DNA of 16,692 bases from Paracoccaceae bacterium (GCA_024742655.1 JANSYB010000004.1:1-16692), one strand, 5' to 3'. Shown: positions 1 through 7,349, numbered from the stretch's first letter. Notes: a model not told the origin generated them from the sequence alone. Translations and numbers: made by a program.

Positions 1-72
1 AGGGTGTTCAACTGGACGATGGCGGTGCTGCTGGTGGCCACGCTGATCCCCGTGCTATGGCCGGGCGCATGA
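1..72 (+). CDS. LysE-family transporter, C-terminal fragment (gene starts outside the window)
   Basis: Only the last 23 codons and a TGA stop are present. They encode a hydrophobic segment (MAVLLVATLIPVLW) after an R-x-F-N motif, which is how LysE/RhtB-type amino-acid exporters commonly end, with a final membrane helix and a very short tail. The identification rests on this short tail alone, so another polytopic membrane protein is possible. The stop codon overlaps the ATG of the next gene in an ATGA junction at 69-72, suggesting co-transcription and translational coupling with the racemase-like gene. Confidence 0.55.
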   Translation, partial: RVFNWTMAVLLVATLIPVLWPGA

Positions 73-689
73 CCCTGACCCTGATTCACACCACCGACGT
101 TCACAAGGCCACGTTCGACGCGCTGCGCGATCGGATTGCGCCGGGCAAAAAACTGCGACACGTGGTGCGGCCGCAATGGCTTTCACAGGCGCAGGGCGGG
201 GTGGATGCAAGGCTGCAGGCCGAGATCGACGGGGCCGTGGGCCGCGCCGATGGGCCGGTGATCTGCACCTGCACCACGATCGGACCGGCGGCAGAGGCGG
301 CAGGTGCGATACGGGTGGACCAGCCCATGATGCAGGCGGCGGCGCGCACAGGTGGGCCGATCCTGCTGGCCTATTGCCTCGACAGCACGTGGGAGCCAAG
401 CCTGAGCCTGCTGGATCGTGCCTTGCAGGCCGAGGGCGAACCACAAAAGGTCCATCCCCTGAAACTGACGCAATACTGGCCACTCTACGAGGCGGGCGAG
501 GTTGAGGCGTTCACCGCCGTGATCGCGGGCGAGATTCGGCAGGCCGCCGCGGCACTCAACGATCTGGGTGCCGTGGTTCTGGCCCAAGTGTCGATGGCCG
601 GGGCGGCACCATTGCTGGGCGATCCGGGCGCCCCGGTCCTGTCCTCGCCGGAACTGGCGCTGCGCGCGGGGCTAAACGCCAAAAGATAA
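69..689 (+). CDS. Asp/Glu racemase-superfamily protein, one-cysteine variant
   Basis: A 206-residue protein. The N-terminal half contains VICTCTTIGPAAEAAG (residues 64-79), with C66 and C68 just before TTIG, followed by IRVDQPMM, the usual first active-site loop of the Asp/Glu/hydantoin racemase superfamily. In the second half, the place where two-cysteine racemases carry their second catalytic Cys reads LAQVSMAGAAPLL (171-183), with no cysteine. A classical two-base racemase mechanism is therefore unlikely, and a decarboxylase, isomerase or non-catalytic role fits better. I chose ATG 69 because it forms an ATGA overlap with the upstream exporter gene; an in-frame ATG at 57 would add four residues. 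Neither start has a good Shine-Dalgarno, in keeping with translational coupling. The family call is fairly safe; the substrate is unknown. Confidence 0.75.
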   Translation: MTLTLIHTTDVHKATFDALRDRIAPGKKLRHVVRPQWLSQAQGGVDARLQAEIDGAVGRADGPVICTCTTIGPAAEAAGAIRVDQPMMQAAARTGGPILLAYCLDSTWEPSLSLLDRALQAEGEPQKVHPLKLTQYWPLYEAGEVEAFTAVIAGEIRQAAAALNDLGAVVLAQVSMAGAAPLLGDPGAPVLSSPELALRAGLNAKR

Positions 690-724
690 GCCCCGCAGCA
701 GGTGCCGCGGGGCCCGTCTTCGTT
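690..724 (+). terminator. Rho-independent terminator after the racemase-like gene
   Basis: GCCCCGC (690-696) and GCGGGGC (707-713) form a perfect 7-bp GC stem with a 10-nt loop, directly after the TAA stop at 687-689. A pyrimidine/T-rich stretch (cccgtcttcgttctt) follows. The hairpin sits between two convergent genes and could also end the Hsp20 transcript coming from the right. Confidence 0.6.
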
Positions 725-739
725 CTTGCAGAAATGGTA

Positions 740-1207
740 TCAGTTGACGGCCTTGGCCTCGACCACGTCCTTTTCAATGCTGTCGCCGCTTGCGATCTCG
801 ATCCGGCGGGGCTTGAGGGCCTCGGGCACCTCGCGCACCAGATCGATATGCAGCATGCCGTCGGCATGGGTTGCACCGCTGACGCGCACATGATCGGCAA
901 GCTGGAACTTGCGCTCGAATGCGCGGGTGGCGATACCGCGATGCAGGTAGGTGCGTTCGCCCTCGTCCTCGGCCTTGCGGGCCGACACGATCAGCGCGCC
1001 TTCCTTGACCTCGACCGACAGATCCGCGTCGGCAAAGCCCGCAACGGCGATCGAGATGCGATACGCATCATCGGCGGTTTTCTCGATATTATAAGGGGGG
1101 TAGGTGGGGTGATTGACGTCGCCTGACAGGACACGGTCCATCATGTCGGCAATCTGGTCAAACCCGATAGTGGCCCGGTAAAGGGGCGCAAGATCAAAGT
1201 TTCGCAT
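740..1207 (-). CDS. Small heat-shock protein, Hsp20/IbpA type
   Basis: A 155-residue alpha-crystallin-domain chaperone that binds unfolding proteins in the cytoplasm and holds them for refolding. The short N-terminal arm (residues 1-36) is followed by the crystallin domain (about 37-131), with DAYRISIAVAGF (47-58), ADLSVEV, GALIVSARK, and the G-x-L strand seen here as ADGMLHIDL (115-123). The C-terminal I-x-I anchoring motif is IEI at 136-138. Length and sequence match bacterial class A (IbpA-like) Hsp20. The ATG at 1207 has GGAGG (1214-1218) 6 nt upstream; the frame is open further upstream, but that stretch is the promoter and leader. A heat-shock-type promoter and a leader hairpin that masks the Shine-Dalgarno indicate control by temperature at both RNA synthesis and translation. 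Confidence 0.93.
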   Translation of the reverse strand: MRNFDLAPLYRATIGFDQIADMMDRVLSGDVNHPTYPPYNIEKTADDAYRISIAVAGFADADLSVEVKEGALIVSARKAEDEGERTYLHRGIATRAFERKFQLADHVRVSGATHADGMLHIDLVREVPEALKPRRIEIASGDSIEKDVVEAKAVN

Positions 1208-1292
1208 GGTTATCCTCCGTTGAGCGATACCTGATATGTGACCTTCCCCGAAGGGACAGGCAGGTTGACCCGACCCGCCAGGCGGCGCCGGG
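1208..1292 (-). promoter_or_regulatory. ROSE-like RNA thermometer in the hsp20 leader
   Basis: The predicted ~85-nt leader can form several hairpins. The last one abuts the ATG: GGUAUCGCUC (1231-1222) pairs with GAGGAUAACC (1217-1208) around an AACG loop, giving nine base pairs with one bulged G on the left and one bulged A on the right. Four of the five GGAGG Shine-Dalgarno bases lie in this stem. The left arm reads UCGCU, matching the conserved U(U/C)GCU of ROSE elements, where the bulged G opposite the Shine-Dalgarno is typical. Upstream are a UCCC-UUCG-GGGA hairpin (1256-1245) and a larger GC hairpin (1292-1269), consistent with the multi-hairpin layout of ROSE. The pairings are seen directly; thermometer function is inferred from the known ROSE family upstream of alphaproteobacterial small heat-shock genes. 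Confidence 0.7.
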
Positions 1293-1299
1293 ATATGGG

Positions 1300-1330
1300 T
1301 TATGTGGGTAAGAGCGCGCTGTGTTTCAAG
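1300..1330 (-). promoter_or_regulatory. Heat-shock (sigma-32/RpoH-type) promoter of hsp20
   Basis: On the - strand, CTTGAAA (1330-1324) is followed after 15 nt by CCCACATAA (1308-1300). This closely matches the RpoH pattern CTTGAAA, 13-17 nt, CCCCATnT. Transcription would start near 1293, giving an ~85-nt leader that begins at the first leader hairpin. The promoter lies just downstream of the protease stop codon, so hsp20 can be expressed separately from the protease genes. Confidence 0.75.
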
Positions 1331-1349
1331 CCCTCGAAACCGGGGCGCT

Positions 1350-2171
1350 TTATTTGGCTTTCTCGAATTTCGCACCCGATGCGCGGCGGGCTGTCCCGAC
1401 ACGTTCACGCCGGAATTCTGCAGTACCGGATCCCGCGCCCGGCAAGCTGCGCAGCTTGCGCTTGAGCTGGCTTACAACGGCCGGAAGTTCCATCCCATAG
1501 GCGACGGTTTTGCCGCTTTCCTCCTGGCGGCCGCCCACAACAAGCGACACGATCTGCGAACGCCGCTGGCCACGCGAAAAGACCGGTGCGCCTGATGATC
1601 CGAATGTCACATCGCAGTCAAAAGAGATCAGGCCACCCCCCTGCCCCAGAACGCCGCAACTGCGTTGCCAGGAGAGCGCATTGTCGCGATCCCGTCCGTA
1701 GGACACGACACTGACCGAATTCCCGATCGCCGGGCCGGTGTAGATCGCAAAGGGATTGGCCTCCGACACGGGAATCGGACGGCTGAGTTCAAGAAGGGCG
1801 GCGTCATTCTTTACGTTTTGGGTGGTCATGCCGCTGAAATAGTCATAGCCGTCCATCACGGCATAGTGGCTGACTTTGCGCTCCGCGATGCTCTTGCCAT
1901 CGCGGTATCCCGCCCGAAAAAGAAGGCTGGTCACCGGTCTGGGATTGCCGTTTTTGTCAAACACGCAATGTGCCGCGGTCAGGACCTGGTCCGGAGAGAT
2001 CAGGACACCGGTGCAATAGCCCCCTGACCCGAGATCAAGCCGGCCAACGGCCTCCCATCCAAACAGGTCGTCCCGATAGGTCAGCCGCTCAAGGGCCTGT
2101 GCGTTGGACAGATCCGGTAACAGCAGGATCGACGCCAGCGTCACGTAGATCAACGACGTAAAGCGCTGCAT
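1350..2171 (-). CDS. Secreted trypsin-like serine protease (S1 family), copy A
   Basis: A 273-residue chymotrypsin-fold protease with an N-terminal signal peptide (hydrophobic residues 7-19, likely cleavage after SNA or AQA near 24-26). The catalytic triad is intact: His68 in LTAAHC, Asp123 in KNDAALLEL, and Ser193 in GSSGAPVF. Four cysteines remain in the mature part: C53 and C69 flank the His loop as in trypsins, and C172 and C186 precede the Ser loop, suggesting two disulfides and periplasmic or extracellular action. The Ser motif is GSSGAP rather than GDSGGP, as in V8/glutamyl-endopeptidase-like bacterial proteases. ATG 2171 overlaps the upstream stop by one base (TGATG); a GTG at 2174 would add one residue. 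It is a diverged tandem copy of the next gene, sharing the order of all motifs and a C-terminal GAKF (266-269). The substrate is unknown. Confidence 0.88.
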   Translation of the reverse strand: MQRFTSLIYVTLASILLLPDLSNAQALERLTYRDDLFGWEAVGRLDLGSGGYCTGVLISPDQVLTAAHCVFDKNGNPRPVTSLLFRAGYRDGKSIAERKVSHYAVMDGYDYFSGMTTQNVKNDAALLELSRPIPVSEANPFAIYTGPAIGNSVSVVSYGRDRDNALSWQRSCGVLGQGGGLISFDCDVTFGSSGAPVFSRGQRRSQIVSLVVGGRQEESGKTVAYGMELPAVVSQLKRKLRSLPGAGSGTAEFRRERVGTARRASGAKFEKAK

Positions 2172-2983
2172 CACTCGACATCCGGCGTGGCGAACTTGGC
2201 CCCGATATCGCGCTGCTCACCCTTTGAGAAAAGCGACACATTGGCCCTGTTCTCAAGTCGGTCGCGCGTGTCGAGCGTATGCAGCATCAGGGCAAGTGGT
2301 TCATCCAGTTGCGCGCCAAGCGAAACCTTTTTTCCATTGATGTTGGCCATGGCCGACACGACGGACACAACTTGCGGCTGGCCGTTCACGAATGAAAAAA
2401 CCGGCGCCCCGGACGAGCCGAAATCCACGTCGCAGGACATCACGAGTACGCCCTGTTGACGGGCAAGAACATCGCAGATCTCCTGAAGCGAGGGCGCCTC
2501 GGACCGGCTGCGCCCATAACTGACAAGGCCGATTTCCTCACCTTTCCGGGGTCGTTCGGCCGTGGGGAACGGGGACACACCGCTTTTGCGGATCGGATGG
2601 TTCAGTTCGAGGATCGCGATATCGTTGCGCACACGATCCGCCTGCAACTCCTTGGAATATTCGTATTCGGGATGAATGATCGCGCGGCGAACCCAGCGAT
2701 ACGCAGAGGCGCGCCCCTCGCGCCAGCCTGCCAGAAATTCAACCTTGGAAAGATCCACGGCCTCGCCCGTTGCCGGATCATAAAGACAGTGGGCGGCGGT
2801 CAACACGAGATCCTCGCGGATCAGAGCGCCGGTGCAAAACCCCTTGCCGTCGATATCCAGTCGGCCGACAGCCTGCCAGTCGCGGGTCTGATCGCCGGTT
2901 TCCAAGCGCTTCAGCGCGGTGTCTTCTGCCTTGGCGCCCATAGCGAGCAGGCAGATTGCAAATATTGCGAGCAGTTGACGCAC
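2171..2983 (-). CDS. Secreted trypsin-like serine protease (S1 family), copy B
   Basis: A 270-residue protease with a clear signal peptide (MRQLLAIFAICLLAMGAKA, cleavage after residue 19). The triad is His65 in LTAAHC, Asp121 in RNDIAILEL and Ser191 in GSSGAPVF. Cysteines C50/C66 and C170/C184 match the pairs in copy A, so both were probably built from one duplicated ancestor. GTG 2983 is preferred because GGAGGG (2996-2991) lies 7 nt upstream; a second GTG at 2986 would leave only 4 nt. Its TGA stop overlaps the start of copy A, so the two are probably co-translated. The gap to glcF upstream is only about 60 nt with no clear terminator, so read-through from the glycolate operon is possible. 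A C-terminal GAKF (261-264) is shared with copy A. Confidence 0.88.
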   Translation of the reverse strand: MRQLLAIFAICLLAMGAKAEDTALKRLETGDQTRDWQAVGRLDIDGKGFCTGALIREDLVLTAAHCLYDPATGEAVDLSKVEFLAGWREGRASAYRWVRRAIIHPEYEYSKELQADRVRNDIAILELNHPIRKSGVSPFPTAERPRKGEEIGLVSYGRSRSEAPSLQEICDVLARQQGVLVMSCDVDFGSSGAPVFSFVNGQPQVVSVVSAMANINGKKVSLGAQLDEPLALMLHTLDTRDRLENRANVSLFSKGEQRDIGAKFATPDVE

Positions 2984-3043
2984 CACTTGCCCCTCCGATT
3001 TCGAAGGATTTGGTAACCATCCAATAGGGCAAAATTAGGGCGC

Positions 3044-4339
3044 TCAGAGACCCGCGGTCGTCAGCGCCCGCGGCTTGGGCCCACCTGTGGCCCAATCCAG
3101 CAGTTCGACCGTATGCACAACAGGCGTTTGCGTCCCCGTTCCGATCTGCATCATGCAGCCGATATTGCCGGCGGCGATCACGTCGGGCGCCTTGGCCTCC
3201 AACGTCTGAACCTTGCGTTCCTTCAGTTGCCTGGAAATCTCGGGCTGCATCAGGTTGTACGTCCCGGCGGACCCGCAGCAAAGATGCGCATCGGCCGGCT
3301 CGGCAACCTCGAACCCCGCTCTTTTCAACAAGGTCTTGGGATGCGTCTTGATCTGTTGGCCATGCTGGAGCGAACAGGCTGCGTGATAGGCGATGCGCAG
3401 GTCCTGGCCCGCGCCCTCGGGCAGCTCCAACTGCATCAGGAGTTCCGACACGTCCATCGCCATGTCTGATACGCGCGCGGCGTCCTGTGCCAATGGCTCG
3501 TTGCGGAACATATGGCCGTAATCCTTGACCGTGGTGCCGCAACCGGACGTGTTGATGACGACCGCATCCAGACCACCGGCGTCCATCTCGCGGGTCCAGG
3601 CCCGGATGTTCCTGGCGGCCGTGGCATGGCTTTCACCGGTCTTGCCCATGTGATGTGTCAGCGCCCCGCAACAACCCGCACCCTCGGCGACTACCACGTC
3701 ACAACCCAGCCGGGTCAGCAGGCGGATGGTGGCGTCGTTGATATCGGTATTCAGCGCACGTTGCGCACAGCCCGTCATCAGCGCGACACGCTTGCGTCGC
3801 TCCCCCTTGGCGGGGAAGACCTGCGGATCGTCATTGCGCGACACCGGCGGTATCTGCTTCGGCGCCATTTCCAGCATTGCCCGCAGCCGGGCATCGGGCA
3901 TCAGAAAGGCGAACGGTCGGCCGATCTTGGCCCCAAGCAGCGCCAGCCGGAACCGGCCCGGATAGGGCAGAATCCGCGCCAGTGTCCAACGCAGGGCACG
4001 CTCGAACAGGGGGCGCTCATATCGCTCCTCGATATACTCACGGGCATGATCGACAAGATGCATGTAATGCACACCCGACGGGCAGGTCGTCATGCACGCA
4101 AGGCAACTCAGGCAGCGATCGATATGCTTGACCGTCTGTGGATCGGGATCGCGGTCGTTTTCCAGCATGTCCTTGATCAGGTAGATCCGGCCCCGCGGGC
4201 TGTCCAGCTCATCGCCCAGCACCTGGTAGGTCGGACAGGTCGCCGTGCAGAAGCCGCAATGCACGCAGGTGCGCAAAATCTCGTTCGACCGCTGGATCGC
4301 GGGGGATTTCAACTGTTCAGGCGAGAATTCGGTTTTCAT
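3044..4339 (-). CDS. glcF: Glycolate oxidase iron-sulfur subunit GlcF
   Basis: A 431-residue electron-transfer subunit of glycolate dehydrogenase, which oxidises glycolate to glyoxylate at the cytoplasmic membrane. Two ferredoxin-type 4Fe-4S motifs are intact near the N-terminus: C25-C28-C31-C35-P and C76-C79-C82-C86-P. Two CCG domains follow, with the paired motifs GCAQ plus GCCG (about 190-225) and AACS plus LCCG (about 320-356), as in the heterodisulfide-reductase-like domains of GlcF, LutA and GlpC. The length is slightly above E. coli GlcF (407). The ATG at 4339 follows the TAG of the small membrane-protein gene with no gap. GlcF, rather than GlpC or LutA, is supported by the two GlcD/GlcE FAD-binding subunits in the same operon. 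Confidence 0.95.
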   Translation of the reverse strand: MKTEFSPEQLKSPAIQRSNEILRTCVHCGFCTATCPTYQVLGDELDSPRGRIYLIKDMLENDRDPDPQTVKHIDRCLSCLACMTTCPSGVHYMHLVDHAREYIEERYERPLFERALRWTLARILPYPGRFRLALLGAKIGRPFAFLMPDARLRAMLEMAPKQIPPVSRNDDPQVFPAKGERRKRVALMTGCAQRALNTDINDATIRLLTRLGCDVVVAEGAGCCGALTHHMGKTGESHATAARNIRAWTREMDAGGLDAVVINTSGCGTTVKDYGHMFRNEPLAQDAARVSDMAMDVSELLMQLELPEGAGQDLRIAYHAACSLQHGQQIKTHPKTLLKRAGFEVAEPADAHLCCGSAGTYNLMQPEISRQLKERKVQTLEAKAPDVIAAGNIGCMMQIGTGTQTPVVHTVELLDWATGGPKPRALTTAGL

Positions 4340-4705
4340 CTACTCTGTCACCATCTGTGCCGCGTACAGCCCGAACCAGGGCAAGGTCGTTGCCACCGCT
4401 CCGATCGCGAACGCGTATCGTTTGTATCTTGCAGGAATGTCGCGTGCCCGCACCGCCAGAACGCCAAGTGCCAGAACGATGATCCATCCGAACCAAAGCG
4501 CCATGATGACCGACAGACCGGCATAGGCGTTATCGGGCATCGAGGGAACAATCCAAAGGCGCAAGGCGTAAGCCACGCCGACCAGTGCCACCGAGACCAG
4601 CCACAGCAGGATGAAATACCCGCGCGTGGGGTTTTGCCGTGCCAGCACCCAGAACGCGGCGGGACCGGCCACAAAGGTCAGCAGGAACGCCGCCACGAAT
4701 TTCAT
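4340..4705 (-). CDS. Small four-helix membrane protein inside the glc operon
   Basis: A 121-residue, strongly hydrophobic protein with about four predicted membrane segments (residues 2-21, 30-52, 61-86 and 95-116), joined by short basic loops (RQNPTRGY, RARDIPARYKRY). No known domain is recognised and no Cys or His cluster for a cofactor is visible. It is tightly embedded in the operon: its ATG overlaps the glcE stop in an ATGA junction (4702-4705), and its TAG is immediately followed by the glcF ATG. This suggests a job linked to glycolate oxidase, such as anchoring the complex at the membrane, helping electron transfer to quinone, or a transport role. These roles are inferred only from position. 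Confidence 0.8.
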   Translation of the reverse strand: MKFVAAFLLTFVAGPAAFWVLARQNPTRGYFILLWLVSVALVGVAYALRLWIVPSMPDNAYAGLSVIMALWFGWIIVLALGVLAVRARDIPARYKRYAFAIGAVATTLPWFGLYAAQMVTE

Positions 4706-5844
4706 GCGGCCCGTCCCATCAGGCCCGGGTTCAGAATGCCGCGCGGGTCGAACCGGGCGCGCAGCCCGTCATGCAGCGCGGCCACCGCAGGGGCGAGAGG
4801 CTGAAACACACCTGCGGCGCGATTGCCCCGGATCAGCGTTGCGTGCCCACCGGTTTTGGCCACGGCGGCCCGGATTTCGGTTGCGTTGGACGATTGCGGC
4901 ACCAGCAGCCATACAAGACCACCGCCCCAGTCATAGACCGCCTCTGCCCCGTTCAGTCGCGAAACGATGACCGGCGCATCCGATGGTTTCACCGACAGGC
5001 GCCAGATATCGCCATCGCGCCCGTGAAACACCTCGACATCGCGAACCGATCGCCATTCGGCAGACGTGCGCTCCGGGTCCGTTTCGATCTTCACCTCGCC
5101 AAAGGCGGAAAGGATCTTTTTCAGTTCGCCCGCCCGGTAGGCAACGGAGTTTTCGAAGCCTTCGATCCGGACCATCGTGACGGGCGTACCATCCGCCCCT
5201 CTTTGAAGATGCGCCGCACCCGTCACCTCGTAGGGTGAGGCCAACGCGCGGGACAAGGCGCGCACCGCCTGCGCATCGGCCAGACCTTCGATCAGGACAG
5301 TGCCCGTGGCATGCGATTTGGGAAGAACCTTGAGCGACAGTTCCGTCAGAACGCCCAAGGTGCCATAGCTGCCCGCCATCAGTTTGACGATGTCATAACC
5401 GGTGACGTTCTTCATCACGCGTCCCCCATTGCGGATGACCTGCCCCTGACCGTCGACAAACCGCACGCCCAGCAGAAAATCGCGCGCCGCCCCGCATTGA
5501 ATGCGGCGGGGGCCGGACACATTCGCCGCGAACACGCCGCCGATCGTCGGCTCTCCGGTCGTGGCCAGCAGACCGCGGTGATCCATGGGTTCGAACGCGA
5601 GGCGCTGCCCCTCTGCGGCCAATGTCCTTTCCACCTCGGCCACCGGTGTCCCGGCCTTGACGACCAGCGTCAGCGCCCCCGGTTCATACAGTTCGACACC
5701 GCTCAGCCCGCTGGTTGTCAACGGCTGCGCATTGACCGGAACCCCGATGGGCCGCGTACCGCCGCCGATCACGCGAAGCGGTTCTGACGTCTTGGCCACG
5801 ATCTCGGCCAACTCGGCCTCGGAGGCAGGGGCAAGTGTCTTCAT
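4702..5844 (-). CDS. glcE: Glycolate oxidase FAD-binding subunit GlcE
   Basis: A 380-residue FAD-binding type 4 (PCMH) flavoprotein, the second flavin subunit of glycolate dehydrogenase. The N-terminal half shows the phosphate-binding region VIGGGTRPIG (25-34), then TIGGVFAANVSGPRR (about residues 100-114) and the MKNVTGYDIVKLMAGSYGTLG motif characteristic of GlcE. The C-terminal third is the shorter, weakly conserved cap ending ARFDPRGILNPGLMG, where DPRGILNPG is the usual closing signature. Length is close to E. coli GlcE (350). It starts 27 nt after the glcD stop and overlaps the small membrane-protein gene by four bases. Confidence 0.94.
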   Translation of the reverse strand: MKTLAPASEAELAEIVAKTSEPLRVIGGGTRPIGVPVNAQPLTTSGLSGVELYEPGALTLVVKAGTPVAEVERTLAAEGQRLAFEPMDHRGLLATTGEPTIGGVFAANVSGPRRIQCGAARDFLLGVRFVDGQGQVIRNGGRVMKNVTGYDIVKLMAGSYGTLGVLTELSLKVLPKSHATGTVLIEGLADAQAVRALSRALASPYEVTGAAHLQRGADGTPVTMVRIEGFENSVAYRAGELKKILSAFGEVKIETDPERTSAEWRSVRDVEVFHGRDGDIWRLSVKPSDAPVIVSRLNGAEAVYDWGGGLVWLLVPQSSNATEIRAAVAKTGGHATLIRGNRAAGVFQPLAPAVAALHDGLRARFDPRGILNPGLMGRAA

Positions 5845-5871
5845 CTGTTCAAACCAACTCCGCTGGGTCCG

Positions 5872-7311
5872 CTATTCGGCGGCGATACGGCGCGCATCGC
5901 TGGACGCCAGTGGAAAGACCTTGGCCGGATTCAACAGCCACTTGGGATCGAACACGTCCTTGACCGCCATCTGGATTTCAAGGTCTGCCGGGTCGTACTG
6001 ATGCAGCATCAGGTCACGTTTTTCGATCCCGACCCCGTGTTCGCCGGTCAGACACCCGCCCACCTCGACACACAGCTTCAGGATCTCTGCGCCAAGCGCC
6101 TCACAGGTTTCCAGATCACCGGGCTTGTTGGCGTCGAACAGGATAAGCGGATGCATGTTCCCGTCGCCGGCGTGAAAGACATTCGCCACATCCAGACCGA
6201 AGTCCTTCGACAGTTCCTCGGTCCGGCGCAGGACATAGGGCAATTGGCTGACGGGAATGGTACCATCAAGGCACATGTAATCGTTGATCTGGCCCATCGC
6301 ACCAAAGGCGGATTTGCGGCCCAGCCAGATCCGCTTGCTTTCCTCTTCCGATTCCGACTGACGCAATTCCACCGGATCGTGCCCCCGGGCGATCTCCATG
6401 ATGGTTTCCAGCTGTTCGTCGATCTCGGCATCCGAGCCCTCGACCTCGACGATCAGCAAAGCCTCGCAATCGGGATAGCCGGCCCCGGCGAAATCCTCGG
6501 TCGCGCGAATACAGGGGCGATCCATGAATTCGATCGCCACGGGCAAAACACCGGCCTTGATGATGTCAGACACGCATTGGCCCGCGACTTCGCTGGAGTT
6601 GAAACCCATCAAAACCGGGCGGGCGCCCTCGGGCTTGTGCAGGATGCGCAGGGTGGCCTCGGTCACGACACCCAACTGCCCCTCGGATCCGCATAGCAGG
6701 CCAAGAATATCCAGCCCCTCGGCATCAAGAAAGGCCCCACCGATTTCCGTCACGGTGCCATCCATCAGAACCATGGTCACGCCCATCAGGTTGTTGGTGG
6801 TCACGCCGTATTTCAGGCAATGCGCCCCGCCCGAATTCATCGCGATATTGCCCGCGATGGCGCACGCCAGCTGCGAGGACGGATCGGGGGCATAGAAAAA
6901 CCCGTCTTCCTCGACGGCCCCGGTGACCGACAGGTTGGTGCGCCCGGTCTGCACCCGGATAAAGCGGTTGTCGTAGTCGGTTTCCAGCACGTCGTTCAGT
7001 CGCGCCACCCCGAGGATGACGCTATCCTCTGTCGGCAAGGCCCCACCGGCCAGCGATGTACCAGATCCGCGCGGCACGACCGGCACGCCCATCTCGTGGC
7101 AGATTCGCAGCGCATCCGAGACTTCCTGGGTGGAGGCAGGCAAAACGACGGCCAGCGGCGGGCATTTATAGGCTGTCAGACCGTCACATTCATACGCACG
7201 CGTCTCGGCGGGCTCATGAATCACCGCATCCCTGGGCATAATGCTCTGCAGTTTTTCGACCAGATCGGCCTTGCGGGCCAGAATGGCAGGGTTCGGGGCT
7301 GGCATTTCCAT
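5872..7311 (-). CDS. glcD: Glycolate oxidase subunit GlcD (FAD-linked oxidase)
   Basis: A 479-residue flavoprotein, the main FAD-binding subunit of glycolate dehydrogenase. The FAD_binding_4 domain spans about 45-185, with PRGSGTSLAGGA (80-91) and PDPSSQLACAIAGNIAMNSGG, split here as PDPSSQ (142-147) and GNIAMNSGG (154-162). The FAD-oxidase C-terminal domain follows, with VFHAGDGNMHP and the late GGCLTGEHGVGIEKRDLM signature containing the active-site His. It closes with FDPKWLLNPAKVF. ATG 7311 was chosen because GGGAG lies 6 nt upstream; an in-frame start at 7347 would fall in the promoter. It is the first gene of the operon. D-lactate dehydrogenase is a related alternative, but the glcE and glcF neighbours argue for glycolate. 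Confidence 0.95.
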   Translation of the reverse strand: MEMPAPNPAILARKADLVEKLQSIMPRDAVIHEPAETRAYECDGLTAYKCPPLAVVLPASTQEVSDALRICHEMGVPVVPRGSGTSLAGGALPTEDSVILGVARLNDVLETDYDNRFIRVQTGRTNLSVTGAVEEDGFFYAPDPSSQLACAIAGNIAMNSGGAHCLKYGVTTNNLMGVTMVLMDGTVTEIGGAFLDAEGLDILGLLCGSEGQLGVVTEATLRILHKPEGARPVLMGFNSSEVAGQCVSDIIKAGVLPVAIEFMDRPCIRATEDFAGAGYPDCEALLIVEVEGSDAEIDEQLETIMEIARGHDPVELRQSESEEESKRIWLGRKSAFGAMGQINDYMCLDGTIPVSQLPYVLRRTEELSKDFGLDVANVFHAGDGNMHPLILFDANKPGDLETCEALGAEILKLCVEVGGCLTGEHGVGIEKRDLMLHQYDPADLEIQMAVKDVFDPKWLLNPAKVFPLASSDARRIAAE

Positions 7312-7324
7312 GATGTTCTCCCAC

Positions 7325-7349
7325 AATTGGTAAGGTAATATAACCAATT
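7325..7349. promoter_or_regulatory. Inverted repeat AATTGGT-N11-ACCAATT, probable operator of glcD
   Basis: Two perfect 7-nt arms (7325-7331 and 7343-7349) are centred on the predicted -10 box, where a bound protein would block transcription. The TTGGT/ACCAA half-sites are those used by GntR/FadR-family regulators such as LldR and PdhR. Their usual dyad is about 17 bp, while this one is 25 bp. An alternative inner pairing, GGT (7334-7336) with ACC (7343-7345), also exists. The regulator is not in the window. Confidence 0.45.

Noticed and set aside
1208..1408. Extended start for Hsp20 up to 1408
   Set aside because: The added residues have no Hsp20 features and the region holds a good heat-shock promoter, leader hairpins and the true Shine-Dalgarno for ATG 1207.
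3512..4804. Long open frame on the + strand opposite glcF and glcE
   Set aside because: It is antisense to well-supported glc genes, shows no domain, has Gln/His/Arg-rich composition typical of high-GC shadows, and ignores the real gene boundaries.
7312..7347. Extended start for GlcD at 7347
   Set aside because: It would overlap the predicted -10 box and operator; ATG 7311 has a proper GGGAG at the right distance.
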